Of a stretch of 64,000 bases of DNA, positions 25,958-35,323 are shown piece by piece (the stretch's first letter is position 1; each line of letters starts with the position of its first letter). The notes beneath the pieces were generated by a model. It was not told the origin of the DNA. It ran no database searches and worked only from the letters and a program-made list of their open reading frames with translations. Where the stretch lies: contig WYBU01000124.1 of NCBI GenBank assembly GCA_011525745.1, positions 62,001-126,000 on the forward strand, written 5' to 3'. The position numbers and the translations under genes were made by a program. The stretch comes from Planctomycetaceae bacterium (GTDB lineage: Bacteria > Planctomycetota > Phycisphaerae > UBA1845 > UTPLA1).

Positions 25958-26944
25958 CTACCGCCGCCGCTCCAGCACAAACCCCGCCGCCGTCCGCAGC
26001 GCCTCGCGCGCCGCTGACTCCGGCAGACATGCGAGATGCCCCGCCGCCGACGCGACGTAACGCCGCGCCGTCTCATGCGCGTAGCCCAGCGCGCCCGCCG
26101 ACTCCAGCAGCCCGCGTATCCGCCCCCGCCGATCGCGCTCCGTCGTGCCCGAATCCGCTTCGCCCATCAGCGCCATCAGCTCGCGCCGCCGCGCTTCCGT
26201 CGCCGTCGCCATGAACCGAATCGCCGCCAGCGTCGGCTTCTCCAGATCGGCGTCGCGCCCCAGCGTCTTGCCCATTTCGGCTTCTTCGGCGGTCAAATCC
26301 AGCAGATCGTCGACGATCTGAAACGCCACGCCCAGATCGTCGCCGTAGTCGCCCATGGCGCGAACGATCGCCTCGTCCGCGCCGGCGAACGCCGCCCCCA
26401 GCTCGCACGCCGCCCGCGTCAGTTCCGCCGTCTTCGCCCGGATGATCGCGATGTACGCCCCTTCGTCCAGCGACCAGTCGCCGCGGCGATGCACCTGCAT
26501 CAGCTCCCCCTCGCACACGCGATTGGTCGCCGCCGCGATGCGCCGCGCGGCGCGCGGCGACTCCAGGCTGCTGCACAGGTGATACGCATGCGAAATGAGA
26601 TAATCCCCCAGCAGCACCGCCGCCTCGTTGCCGGTCATCCGGTGAATCGTCGGCGCGTCGCGACGCGTATCGGCCGCGTCCAGCACGTCGTCGTGAACCA
26701 GCGTGGCGATGTGCACCATCTCCACCACCGCCGCCAGCACCGCGTGCTCGCGACGAACCCCCCCGCAGGCCCGCGCCGTCAGCAGCAGCAGCGTCGGCCG
26801 CAGCATCTTCCCGCGATAGCGGCTGATGCGCGCGCACAACTCGCGCACGAACGGCTCGCGGCTTTCCAGTTCCGCGTCGAACAGTCGAACGGATTCGTTC
26901 AGCGGATCGGCGACCAGGCGGTGCAGCGTCAGGTGATCCGTCAT
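25958..26944 (-). CDS. Polyprenyl diphosphate synthase
   Basis: This 328-residue enzyme condenses isopentenyl diphosphate units onto an allylic primer for quinone or undecaprenyl-type lipids. The first Asp-rich motif is DDVLD at residues 85-89 (TLVHDDVLDAADTRRDAPT), and the second is VDDLLD at 211-216 (FQIVDDLLDLTAEEAEMGKT), with YRGKMLRPTLLLL at the start of the fold. The residue just before the first motif (His) and the overall length point to a long-chain E-type synthase such as heptaprenyl or octaprenyl. The ATG at MTDHLTLHRL is chosen over upstream repeat-derived codons. It could supply the same isoprenoid route as the ispG gene at 37646. Confidence 0.9.
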   Translation of the reverse strand: MTDHLTLHRLVADPLNESVRLFDAELESREPFVRELCARISRYRGKMLRPTLLLLTARACGGVRREHAVLAAVVEMVHIATLVHDDVLDAADTRRDAPTIHRMTGNEAAVLLGDYLISHAYHLCSSLESPRAARRIAAATNRVCEGELMQVHRRGDWSLDEGAYIAIIRAKTAELTRAACELGAAFAGADEAIVRAMGDYGDDLGVAFQIVDDLLDLTAEEAEMGKTLGRDADLEKPTLAAIRFMATATEARRRELMALMGEADSGTTERDRRGRIRGLLESAGALGYAHETARRYVASAAGHLACLPESAAREALRTAAGFVLERRR

Positions 26945-27036
26945 AACAGCTACGTCGCGGCGGAACCCGGACGCCGTTCCCGCGCGCCGCGGGCGGGCCT
27001 CAGGGCGGATGTAAGGAGTGCGGCTCGCGCCGCCAG

Positions 27037-27115
27037 GTGTGGCATGATCAAGCCCTTGCGCGACCCGATTCCCGGGTTTGGCGGCGTCCGGGCTTCGCGA
27101 GGGCTTGGCCACGCC
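27037..27115. repeat. Palindromic element of the CAAGCCCTTG family
   Basis: The left arm gtggcatgatcaagcccttg and the right arm cgcgagggcttggccacgcc form an imperfect inverted repeat about 79 bases long around a cggg-rich centre. It resembles the elements at 22825, 40506 and 50065. Confidence 0.75.
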
Positions 27116-27173
27116 GATTCCTCGCTACGCAAACAAGCGGCCATTCGCGCCGGCTCAGACCGCGCGATCGCTC

Positions 27174-27305
27174 TTAGAACGGCAGAAGCATGTTCAGCCA
27201 GTCGGCGATCTGAAACAGAAAGTCGCCGACGAACGAGAAGACCAGCGCCGTCAGCGCCTCCAGCAGTTGATTGAGCAGCGTAACCGCATCGGTGGTGTTG
27301 TTCAT
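27174..27305 (-). CDS. Small hydrophobic protein, 43 residues
   Basis: An open frame reads MNNTTDAVTLLNQLLEALTA, then LVFSFVGDFLFQIADWLNML LPF and stops at TAA. It is a single amphipathic to hydrophobic helix with a polar N-terminus and an aromatic end, and codon third positions are G/C-rich as in the real genes here. It lies between the prenyl synthase and the DUF4340 gene, on the same strand as both. The ribosome binding site is weak (GGAG about 18 bases upstream). I do not recognise it. It may be a small membrane protein or peptide, or a chance frame. Confidence 0.5.
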   Translation of the reverse strand: MNNTTDAVTLLNQLLEALTALVFSFVGDFLFQIADWLNMLLPF

Positions 27306-27403
27306 TTCGACCGTTCCATTCTCCACGCGGCCCGCAGGGGCCGTTCGCGTCGCCCGACTTCCGGCGAGGTCCGAACCAGCGACGCCATCAGATTATACCG
27401 CGA

Positions 27404-29866
27404 TCAGTCGTCGAAAGACGCACCGAAAGGCGATCCCGCGGGTTGCGGCGGCGGCGCATCGGAGCGCTCCATGTCCTTGATCTGCTTGTCGAACTTGGCC
27501 GCGTCCGATCCGTACACCAGGAACACCTTGTTCGTTCCCACGATCGTCGCGTAACGCCGCTGCTCCTCGTCGTTCGCTGGTCCTTCGGATGAAATGCGCA
27601 GCTCGACCCCCAACCCCTCCTCCGGCCGGATCGTCACCGCAATCGCCGGCGCGTCCAGCTTGTAGGCCGCCGGATCGGTCGCCTGATAGCTTACAAATCT
27701 CGTCGTCTGAAGGTCGCGCACGCCGTCGGCGATCTGGCGCAGCTTGCCCGCATCGCCGCGGAAACCCGGCTCCCCTTCCAGCAGCCAGTCGTTGCCGCTC
27801 TTCTCGAACACCAGGGTGCGGTCCGGATAGCGCAGCTCGATCGCCGCTAACTGCGACGTGTCGAACTTGACGACGCGATGTTCGTGCAGCTCGGCCGTCA
27901 GATCGCGGAAGATCTTGTCATCGACCTCGCCGATCTTCGATCCGCCCTCGACGAACACGTACGCCATGCCCTCGTGTCGCGCCGCGATCAGACGATGAAT
28001 CACCGGCGGCTCCGGCGCCTCTTCCGCCGCCGTGGGCGCCGATCCGTCGGCTGTCGCCGCGACGTCACCCGCGGCCGGCTGCGTCGCCGGCGATTCGCCG
28101 TTCTCACCACCGCTGCCGGCCGGTTGCGTCGCTGCCGGCTGTGTCGCGGCGGGCTTGGGCTTCGGCGGCGGCTGAATCGTGACGCTGCACTTGACGAACG
28201 GCCGGTCCAGCCCGAACCGCGCCAGATCGGCTGGCGAACCGGCGATGGTGCGCGCGTCAAGCGACGCCAGGTCGGCCAGCAGATCGGTGACGGCCTTGGT
28301 CTCACTCGGCGCGGTCACCGGCTCGGTCATCATCCACGTCTCGCCGATCTTGCTGACCGCGCGCGACGTGCCTTCCATCTCGATTTCGATGCGGTTGGCC
28401 AGCCCGCGGTCGAATTGCAGCAGCTTGCGGTCGACGAACGCCAGCGGCGCGGGCGACAGCGCAACCACCGCGTCGGACTTCACCACCGCCACGAACTGCT
28501 CGCGCTCGTTCCGCACGTACACGCCCGTGCCGCCGCGCGTCGGACCGCCGATCGTCAGCAGCGCCGACTCCACCGAATCGGGCGTCCACAGCTCGATCGA
28601 CGTCGCGCCGGGACCGAAACCGTAATCCTCCGCCACTTCGGCGCTCGGTTCGGCAAACGCCGTCGCCTTCAGATCGCGCACCCCCTTGAGCAAATCGTCG
28701 ACCGCCGCGAATTCCGCCTTGTTTTGTCCGCTCAGCGAGTCGAAGACCGGCTCGACGATCACCCAATGCCCGTCCTGCTTCTCCAGCAGCGCCGACCCCC
28801 CCGGTCCCCGCACGCGCGCCTTCGTCGCCCGCAGCGGATCGGCCGCGATCACCTTCTTGTCGCGCAGCTTCGTCAGATCGGGCGACAGACTCGTCAGCGT
28901 CGCTTCCGGAATCTGGAACACCACCGGCGTCCCCTCGCCGCCGAACATGCCGTACACCTTGCCCTCGACCTCCGCCCCGAAATGAATCACCCGCGTGCGA
29001 TGCGTGATGTCGAATTCGGGCTTGGCCGGCTGCGTCGCCTCCGGCGGCGTCGGCCGGGCCTTGCGGATTTCGGCCTCCAGCGTCAGCGTCAACCGCGGCG
29101 GCTCCAGCCCGTAGCCGCGCAGGTTCTTCGGTCCCTCTTCCACGAACCGCGTCACGCGCGCATTCGTGATCGCCGACATGAGGTTGTTGACTTCGCTGAT
29201 GTCCGCCCGCGCCCGGATCGGCGCCTCGACCGTCCAGCGCCCTTCGGCCTTCGACAGCGTCGCCGTCCGCAACCCGCTCATCGACAGCCGCATGATGTCG
29301 GCCACCGAAAAATCCGCCAGCCGCTTGTCGCGGAAGTCGTCCAGCACGGCCCGCATCTCGGAATTGAGATTGCCGCGAACTTTGTAGATGCGATCGTCAC
29401 CCTCGATCTGCACATACGTCTCGTTGGCCATCAGCACCGGGCCGCCGATGCGCACCGTCAGCGCCTTGTCGTTCTTGTCCTTGAGCTTCACCACCCAAGA
29501 CGGCTGCCCCAGCCGCGTCGTGTCCTCGCCCGGCCGGTCGGCGGCGTCCTTGGCGTAGGCGCGCACATAAAGCAGATTCAGGATGCGGCTCGCCTCGCTC
29601 TCGACCCGGAACTTGTCCGCCGCGCCCGTAATCGGCTCGACGATCCGCCACTCTTCGCGGCTCTTCTCGAACACCATCGTCGGCTTGTCGGACCGCGCCA
29701 TTTCGAGCCGCACGACATCGGCCTCGGCCGGTTTCGGATCGAACAGCGATTGCGGCCCGCTCGTCGCCCCTGACGGGCTTTTTTCCGGCGTCGACTGCGC
29801 GAAATAGACACCCACGGCGACCAGCAATACGGCAACGAGCATCAGAATGGGAGTCTTCTGGTTCAT
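27404..29866 (-). CDS. DUF4340 domain protein, membrane-anchored
   Basis: This 820-residue protein has an N-terminal anchor (ILMLVAVLLVAVGVYFAQS) and repeated DUF4340-type beta modules: KPTMVFEKSREEWRIVEPIT, WVVKLKDKNDKALTVRIGGP, ALLEKQDGHWVIVEPVFDSL, RTLVFEKSGNDWLLEGEPGF. A Pro/Ala/Thr-rich linker (KPAATQPAATQPAGSGG) splits the two halves. DUF4340 proteins sit outside the membrane and are found with Gld-like ABC exporters. This one is the last gene of such a cluster (ATPase, permease, GldG-like, then this), 218 bases after the GldG-like gene. Its exact role is unknown. Confidence 0.9.
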   Translation of the reverse strand: MNQKTPILMLVAVLLVAVGVYFAQSTPEKSPSGATSGPQSLFDPKPAEADVVRLEMARSDKPTMVFEKSREEWRIVEPITGAADKFRVESEASRILNLLYVRAYAKDAADRPGEDTTRLGQPSWVVKLKDKNDKALTVRIGGPVLMANETYVQIEGDDRIYKVRGNLNSEMRAVLDDFRDKRLADFSVADIMRLSMSGLRTATLSKAEGRWTVEAPIRARADISEVNNLMSAITNARVTRFVEEGPKNLRGYGLEPPRLTLTLEAEIRKARPTPPEATQPAKPEFDITHRTRVIHFGAEVEGKVYGMFGGEGTPVVFQIPEATLTSLSPDLTKLRDKKVIAADPLRATKARVRGPGGSALLEKQDGHWVIVEPVFDSLSGQNKAEFAAVDDLLKGVRDLKATAFAEPSAEVAEDYGFGPGATSIELWTPDSVESALLTIGGPTRGGTGVYVRNEREQFVAVVKSDAVVALSPAPLAFVDRKLLQFDRGLANRIEIEMEGTSRAVSKIGETWMMTEPVTAPSETKAVTDLLADLASLDARTIAGSPADLARFGLDRPFVKCSVTIQPPPKPKPAATQPAATQPAGSGGENGESPATQPAAGDVAATADGSAPTAAEEAPEPPVIHRLIAARHEGMAYVFVEGGSKIGEVDDKIFRDLTAELHEHRVVKFDTSQLAAIELRYPDRTLVFEKSGNDWLLEGEPGFRGDAGKLRQIADGVRDLQTTRFVSYQATDPAAYKLDAPAIAVTIRPEEGLGVELRISSEGPANDEEQRRYATIVGTNKVFLVYGSDAAKFDKQIKDMERSDAPPPQPAGSPFGASFDD

Positions 29867-30084
29867 TTCAGTTCACATCGTTTCCTGTCAATCGGGTGGC
29901 ACCGACTTGTAGCCCGTGCGAAACAACCCGCTCTCCTTCTTTGGGTGGCACGGTCAAGCGGCCCGCGCCCACTACGCCCATCCGCGGCCCAACGCGCCAT
30001 CGGGCCGCTCGGCCGTGTGACACGCCAAGTCCCGCGTGCCACGGCAACACCGTTGCGCCTGCGGCTCCAATCAATCCGAGCGGC
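29867..30084. repeat. Spacer with 69-bp palindrome, second copy
   Basis: 29949-30017 is the second copy of the CGGTCAAGCGGCCCG element (first copy at 2971-3039), with the same length and arms. A GTGGCACCGACTTGTAGCCC half-hairpin is at 29896. No gene is seen. Confidence 0.75.
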
Positions 30085-32790
30085 TCAGCGCCGCCGGCTC
30101 CACCACGCCATGATCCCCGGTATGAACACCAGCGCCGGGAACACCCCCCACACGCCGATCTTCACCATCGTCATCTGCTGCGGCGGAATCGCCCGAATCG
30201 CCGGCGCGGGAACCGGTCCCGCCGCGATCCACTGCTCCTGCCCCGCCAGCCAGTGCAGCGCGTTCACCATCAGATCGGCGTTGCTCGTCGGCGCGCCTTC
30301 ATAATAGACGCGCCCCTTCTCGCCCATCCGCTGGATCGGCCGGTTCAGGTACCCGTCCGTCAGACTATAGCCCGTCCCGAACACCACGATCCGCGACTCG
30401 TTGCCGTCCCCGGCGCGCCGCGCCGCCATCACCACCGGCACGGCCGCGTCCTTGACGAACCCGTCGCGCTGCACGATGCCGTTCGACTCGGGATCCTCGA
30501 TCACGTTGATGATCTCGATCACCTTGTTCACGTCCGCCGCGATGAACTCCTCGCTCGATGGAATGCTCAGCACCGGCTCCAGCGTCACGCCCTCGGGAAT
30601 CTTGTCCGCCGCCGTCACCGGACATGCGTTCGTCACGATTACGCGTGAATTCCGCAGCGGCGCGCCGATCGGATGATCGCTGAAGTTGTTCAGCGGCATG
30701 TAGTTGAACTTCTCGATCGTCACCATGAACTGGTTCGGCGCGCGCGTGTCCGGCTCGATCTGAAACAGCCGCGTCGGCGTGTCGACCACAATGCCCCAGC
30801 CCTCGCGCATCAGCGCGTCCATGCCGTACGGCGGCGTCTCAAACGATCCGAAAAACGATCGCGTCACTTCCCACGTCGCCACAAACACGCCACGGCCGCC
30901 GTTGGCCAGCACCGCCTCGACACGCTTGCGCTCCTCCTCTCCGAATGACCGCGACGGCTGTTGCTGGCCCATGAACGGATTCGGCGGATTCGGCGGCGCC
31001 GGCGGCAGGAACACGAAGATTCGCTCGGTTCCCTCGTCGGCCGGCGGGGCGTCGCCCGCCTTGCTCAGGTCCCATTCCTTCACCGCGAAGTTGGCGTTCT
31101 TCAGCCGCTCGCGCAAGGCCGCCAGCGCCTGAAGCGGAATCGAGCTGCGCTGCGGTTGCATGAACTGACGCGCCTGCGGCGGCGGCTCGACCTCAAACGA
31201 CGTGAGCACGATCGTGGCAAACGGCCTCTTGCTCGTCAGCGACAGGATTGCCCCGCCGATCGTCGCGTCGCCGTTGAACGTCCGCGGACGCTCCTCCTGC
31301 ATCGCCATGCCGGACGAAAGCTGATCGCGCACCGGCCAGACGTCGTCGAACCCCAGCACGCGGACCTGCTGATTGGCCTCGACCACGATGATGTTGTCGC
31401 GCCGCAGCTCCTCGGCGAGTTGTCCCAGCTTCAACTCCGGCAGATTGTCGATGCGGCCCAGCAAATCGCCGATGGCCGCGATCTGCTTGCCGAACAACTG
31501 ACCGCCGCGCGACTGTTCCAGTATCTTCGCGCTGGCCGGATCCACCGTCTCAAGGCTTTTCAGCAGCCGATCGAGCGTTTCGCCCACCGCGTGCACGCGC
31601 TGATCGATCGCCGGCATCACGCGACCGCGCACCGTCGTCAGCGCCTGCCCGATGGCGCCCGGATCGCCGCGGTCGACGATGTCGAGAATCTGCTGTCGGC
31701 TCTGTCGCAGATCGCGGGCCGCCATCGCCAGCAGATCCGCCGCGGTCACCTTGCTTTGCAGGATGCCCAGGTCCATCACCAACTGCCAGTTGACGTGGCT
31801 GCCCAGCGCCGCGTTGCGCCGCGCGATGTCGTCGATCTGACCGCCCAGCACGCGCATCGACTCTTCGGTCTTCTGCGCTTCGGCCGCGAACGCCGCCAGC
31901 GCCCCCTTGGCATCCGCCGGCGCCTGATCGGACTCCGCGTTGATCGTCGCCTTCAGCGCCGCCGTCATGCCCGGCGTCCGCTGCGCCAGATCGCGCAGCG
32001 TCGAAATCAGCGTGCCGTCCGGCTTCTGAATCTCCTGTGCCAGCTTGTCGATCTCGCCCAGCGCCCGCTGCGCCTGCGTGAGCTGGTCCTTGATCGGTCG
32101 CAGCGTCGCGCTGATCTTGTTCACCGCCTGACCGTAGTTCGGCAGCGCCGTCGGGTCCGTCAGCCGCGCCACTTCCTCGGCCGCCGAACCGAGCGACTGC
32201 CGGTCTTCGGCGAACACGTCAAGCACGCTGCGATAAATCGGAAAGTAACTCAGCCAGCCCTCGGCCGCCGACAACTCGCCCAGCCCCGCGCCGCCGAACG
32301 CCGCCAGCGTCTGCTCCAGCTCGCTCCGCAGCGAAGCGAAGTCGCGGATCACCGCTTCGTGGTTCTGCGACTCCTGCTCATACGTGCTGCGGACGCGCGT
32401 CACCAGCCTGGCTTTCGCGTCTTCGGTCGAGATGTGCTCCACCGTCACGCGATTGCTCGCCAGCGTCAGCTCGTCCCCGTAGGACATCAGTCGGTCGATG
32501 AACCGTTCGCGCGCCTTGTCCGGCTCGGTCGACAAATAGACCGTCGTGATCCGCACGTCGTCGTTGACGCCCGCCAGGATCGACCGCGTCCGGTCCGACA
32601 GCCCGAAACTGCCGAACGTCGCCACGTCCGCCCGCAGATGCTTGAGCGTCGCGAACCAGTTCACGCCCACCACCAGCGCCGCCGCCAGAACGACCGTCAA
32701 CGCCACGTTCAGGCCGATCTCCATGCGGCGCGTGGTCGTCACTTCCACCGTCGCGCCCGGCAACTTCGCTTTCCCGCCGTTTACCGCCAT
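30085..32790 (-). CDS. GldG-like ABC transporter auxiliary protein
   Basis: This 901-residue protein has one N-terminal membrane span (IGLNVALTVVLAAALVVGVN W), then the GldG/ABC_transp_aux pattern (SDRTRSILAGVNDDVRITTV YLST, later REERPRTFNGDATIGGAILS-like, and KRPFATIVLTSFEVEPPPQA), a long helical middle (about residues 150-500) absent from shorter GldG proteins, and C-terminal segments RIFVFLPPAPPNPPNPFMG and ESRIVVFGTGYSLTDGYLN with a final membrane helix (GVFPALVFIPGIMAWWSRRR). Its start overlaps the permease stop by 10 bases, so the two are coupled. It belongs to the exporter encoded by the next two genes. Confidence 0.88.
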   Translation of the reverse strand: MAVNGGKAKLPGATVEVTTTRRMEIGLNVALTVVLAAALVVGVNWFATLKHLRADVATFGSFGLSDRTRSILAGVNDDVRITTVYLSTEPDKARERFIDRLMSYGDELTLASNRVTVEHISTEDAKARLVTRVRSTYEQESQNHEAVIRDFASLRSELEQTLAAFGGAGLGELSAAEGWLSYFPIYRSVLDVFAEDRQSLGSAAEEVARLTDPTALPNYGQAVNKISATLRPIKDQLTQAQRALGEIDKLAQEIQKPDGTLISTLRDLAQRTPGMTAALKATINAESDQAPADAKGALAAFAAEAQKTEESMRVLGGQIDDIARRNAALGSHVNWQLVMDLGILQSKVTAADLLAMAARDLRQSRQQILDIVDRGDPGAIGQALTTVRGRVMPAIDQRVHAVGETLDRLLKSLETVDPASAKILEQSRGGQLFGKQIAAIGDLLGRIDNLPELKLGQLAEELRRDNIIVVEANQQVRVLGFDDVWPVRDQLSSGMAMQEERPRTFNGDATIGGAILSLTSKRPFATIVLTSFEVEPPPQARQFMQPQRSSIPLQALAALRERLKNANFAVKEWDLSKAGDAPPADEGTERIFVFLPPAPPNPPNPFMGQQQPSRSFGEEERKRVEAVLANGGRGVFVATWEVTRSFFGSFETPPYGMDALMREGWGIVVDTPTRLFQIEPDTRAPNQFMVTIEKFNYMPLNNFSDHPIGAPLRNSRVIVTNACPVTAADKIPEGVTLEPVLSIPSSEEFIAADVNKVIEIINVIEDPESNGIVQRDGFVKDAAVPVVMAARRAGDGNESRIVVFGTGYSLTDGYLNRPIQRMGEKGRVYYEGAPTSNADLMVNALHWLAGQEQWIAAGPVPAPAIRAIPPQQMTMVKIGVWGVFPALVFIPGIMAWWSRRR

Positions 32791-33494
32791 CGCTTGGACT
32801 CCAGCACCTTCGTCGCCAGGAACAGGAAGAACACCGTCAGCGACAGGAAATAGATCAGAGACGTCGTGTCGAATATTCCGCGGCAGAACACGTCGAACTG
32901 CCCGCGCACGTTGACCTTGCCCAGCACCGCCCGCGCCCCCGGAAACTGGAGCGACAGAAAGTCGGTCACAAACGTCAGAATCGCCAGCAAGCCCACGCCG
33001 ATCACCGACGCCAGAAGCTGATACCGCGTGCACGCGCTGGCGAACAAGCCCACCGAGGCGTAGAACGCGCCCAGCAGCAACAGACCCAGGTACGCCACCA
33101 GCGTCACGCCCACGTCAATCTGCCCGAAGATCGCAATGATCAGCAGATGAATCACCGTCAGCACGACCAGCCCGGTGTAGAACAGGAACACCCCCAGGAA
33201 CTTGCTGAGGATCACTTCCCAATCCGTCACCGGCGCGGTCATCAGCGTCTCGATCGTCCCGCTGGCGTACTCCTCCGACAGCAGCCGCATCGTCAGGATC
33301 GGTACACAGAACACGAACAATGATCCCATCGCGAAGAACAGCGGACGCACCGAGCTTTCTTCGCCCGGCAGCAGCGTGTTCTGCGTGAACAGAATCCCCG
33401 TCAGCACCAGAAACGCGAACGCCGTCAGATAGGCGATCGGCGAATAGATGTACGTCGTGAACTCACGCTGCGTCAGGGCCACCACGTTCTTCAT
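32781..33494 (-). CDS. ABC-2 type permease, GldF-like
   Basis: This 237-residue permease has six likely membrane segments (YLTAFAFLVLTGILFTQ, FFAMGSLFVFCVPILTMRLL, FLFYTGLVVLTVIHLLIIAI, LVAYLGLLLLGAFYASVGLF, ASVIGVGLLAILTFVTDF, TSLIYFLSLTVFFLFLATKV). The phrase LLSEEYASGTIETLMTAPVT DWEVILSKFLG is the characteristic ABC-2 cytoplasmic helix. It forms a pair with the ATPase gene upstream, whose stop overlaps its start as ATGA. The transported substrate is unknown. Confidence 0.92.
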   Translation of the reverse strand: MKNVVALTQREFTTYIYSPIAYLTAFAFLVLTGILFTQNTLLPGEESSVRPLFFAMGSLFVFCVPILTMRLLSEEYASGTIETLMTAPVTDWEVILSKFLGVFLFYTGLVVLTVIHLLIIAIFGQIDVGVTLVAYLGLLLLGAFYASVGLFASACTRYQLLASVIGVGLLAILTFVTDFLSLQFPGARAVLGKVNVRGQFDVFCRGIFDTTSLIYFLSLTVFFLFLATKVLESKRWR

Positions 33495-34480
33495 GCCTGC
33501 GCTCCTTCCTGAGGCCGCGCCGTCCCGCGCCGTCGATCGGCGTCGCGCATCTGCTGCTGTGCCGTGATCTGCACGAAGAATTCCTCCAGGCTGCCCACTT
33601 CCAGCCGGATCTCACGCAGCCGCCACCCCTTCTGCACCGACATCTTCACGATGTCCTCCCGCGGGTCGGCGTTCTTGTCGGTGTCGATCGTCAGCCGCAC
33701 CCAGCCGTTGTTCGACGTGTGCGCCACGTGCTTCACGCCGTTGACCTTCTCGACCCCGCCGGCCACGTCCGACGTCGGGCCGTGGATTTCCGCGATCAGC
33801 CGCGAGCCGCCCCGGATGCGATCCTTGAGCTGCTCCGGCGTGCCCGACGCCACGATCTTCCCGCCGGCGATGATGATCGTCCGCTGACACGTCGCCTCGA
33901 CTTCCGGCAGGATGTGGCTCGACAGTATCACCGTGTGCCGCCTGGCCAGGTCCTTGATCAGCGTGCGCGTCTCGCGAATCTGGGCCGGATCGAGGCCCAC
34001 CGTCGGCTCGTCGAGGATCAATACCTTCGGATCGTGCAGCAGCGCGTCGGCCAGCCCCACCCGCTGACGCATGCCCTTGGAAAGCTGCTGGATCGGCCTC
34101 TCGATGAAATCTCCCAGCCAGCACTGCTCGGCCACGCGCTTGATGCCCGCGTCCCGAGCCGACTTCTCCAGGCCGCGCAGCTTGCCGCGGAAGTTCAGAT
34201 ACTCGCGAACGCGCATGTCGGTGTACATCGGCACGTTCTCGGGCAGATAGCCGATGGCCTGCCGCACCGCCAGCGATTCGGTGAACACGTCGTGCCCCGC
34301 CACCGAGGCCGCCCCCGATGTCGCGGGCATGTAACAGGTCAGGATGCGCAGCGTCGTGGTCTTGCCGGCCCCGTTGGGACCGAGGAAGCCGACGATTTCG
34401 CCTTCTTCGACCGAGAACGACACATGGTCGACGGCGCATCGCTGGCCGTAGAACTTGGTCAGATCACGTACCTCTATCAT
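33491..34480 (-). CDS. ABC transporter ATP-binding protein, GldA-like
   Basis: This 329-residue ATPase has Walker A GPNGAGKTT near residue 34, a Q-loop YLPENVPMYTDM, the signature LSKGMRQRVGLADALLHDP, Walker B VLILDEPTVGLDP and the switch HTVILSSHILPEVE. The C-terminal ~90 residues (SRLIAEIHGPTSDVAGGVEK, LEVGSLEEFFVQITAQ) are typical of ABC-2 drug and gliding-type exporters. The ATG at MIEVRDLTKFYG is the family start; the frame upstream is repeat-derived. It leads the operon with the permease (ATGA overlap), GldG-like and DUF4340 genes. Confidence 0.93.
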   Translation of the reverse strand: MIEVRDLTKFYGQRCAVDHVSFSVEEGEIVGFLGPNGAGKTTTLRILTCYMPATSGAASVAGHDVFTESLAVRQAIGYLPENVPMYTDMRVREYLNFRGKLRGLEKSARDAGIKRVAEQCWLGDFIERPIQQLSKGMRQRVGLADALLHDPKVLILDEPTVGLDPAQIRETRTLIKDLARRHTVILSSHILPEVEATCQRTIIIAGGKIVASGTPEQLKDRIRGGSRLIAEIHGPTSDVAGGVEKVNGVKHVAHTSNNGWVRLTIDTDKNADPREDIVKMSVQKGWRLREIRLEVGSLEEFFVQITAQQQMRDADRRRGTARPQEGAQA

Positions 34481-35323
34481 GGTCGGTCTATCTCCGCCAA
34501 GCGGCTGTGGCTCAGCTACTCTCACCAATGCCGCGTGGCACGGACTCGCGGCCCGCGTGTCAGAGCCGCCCACGGCTGTGGCTGTGTAGCACAGCAGGCT
34601 GTGGCTATGTGGCACAGCCGCCTGTGGCTGTGTAGCACAGTCAACTGTGGCTGTGTGGCACAGCCGCCCCCGGCTGTGAGCGCCTGTCGCACCGCCCCGC
34701 CGGGCCGTGCCGTTACGCGTTATTTCCATGCGGTCGATCAGCGTACCGGAGCCATCGCTTCCGTGCCCATCGAACCTACGTTGGCTCGCTATTGAGCGTT
34801 CGGGGCGCCGTCCCGCAGGCCGCGGGGACACGATTCCGCGTGGCACGGGCTTTCGGCCCGCGTACCGCAAACGCCCCGCAGCGCGGGGATGGCATGACCT
34901 CGCCCCGCGCCGGCCAAGCTCCAATCCGCCCACAGGGCCGGATCGGCGCCTCCGCGAAGGGTTATAGTTCATAAAGCCGCCCGCGCCGCATGTCAAGGCG
35001 CGTCGCGCGCCACCAAGACCGGAGCAGATAAACTATTGAGCCACAAAACGTTATAGCGTCAGGTAGGCGGGCCGGTTAGGCTGTGGGCATTCCTCGCCGC
35101 AGAGTGCCGCAACGTCTATTCGAAACACCGATTCCAAAAGAGCTGGAGTGGCTTTCCCTATAGACTCGGGATACGCCGCCAAGTTTCGCTTGTCGCGCCG
35201 GCACGCCAACACCGCCGGCCAGCCTGCGGCAGACCCGCTGCACGGAAGCGCTGAATTCGCTTGAGCCGTCCAATCCGTGCGTTGCTGGTACCTCAAGTCT
35301 CGCGAGCCGCATGATGGTAGCGA
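34481..35323. repeat. 843-base gap with CACAGCC/GGCTGTG hairpins
   Basis: 34560-34680 holds a run of alternating hairpins of the tgtggctgtgtagcacag and tgtggcacagccgcccccgg kind, at least five copies. 34839-34862 has the cgtggcacgggctttcggcc variant. From about 35000 to 35323 the sequence is less GC-rich and possible minus-strand frames (for example 35051-35296) have no coding character I trust. No gene is called. Confidence 0.65.

Noticed and set aside
24133..26076. A 647-codon minus-strand open frame across the PilB gene
   Set aside because: It is the antisense of a clear PilB/GspE coding sequence; the Asp/Val/His-rich translation is typical of a shadow frame.
27878..32853. Two plus-strand frames of about 630 codons each opposite the DUF4340 and GldG-like genes
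   Set aside because: Arg/Leu/His-rich shadows of well-supported minus-strand genes, without recognisable motifs.
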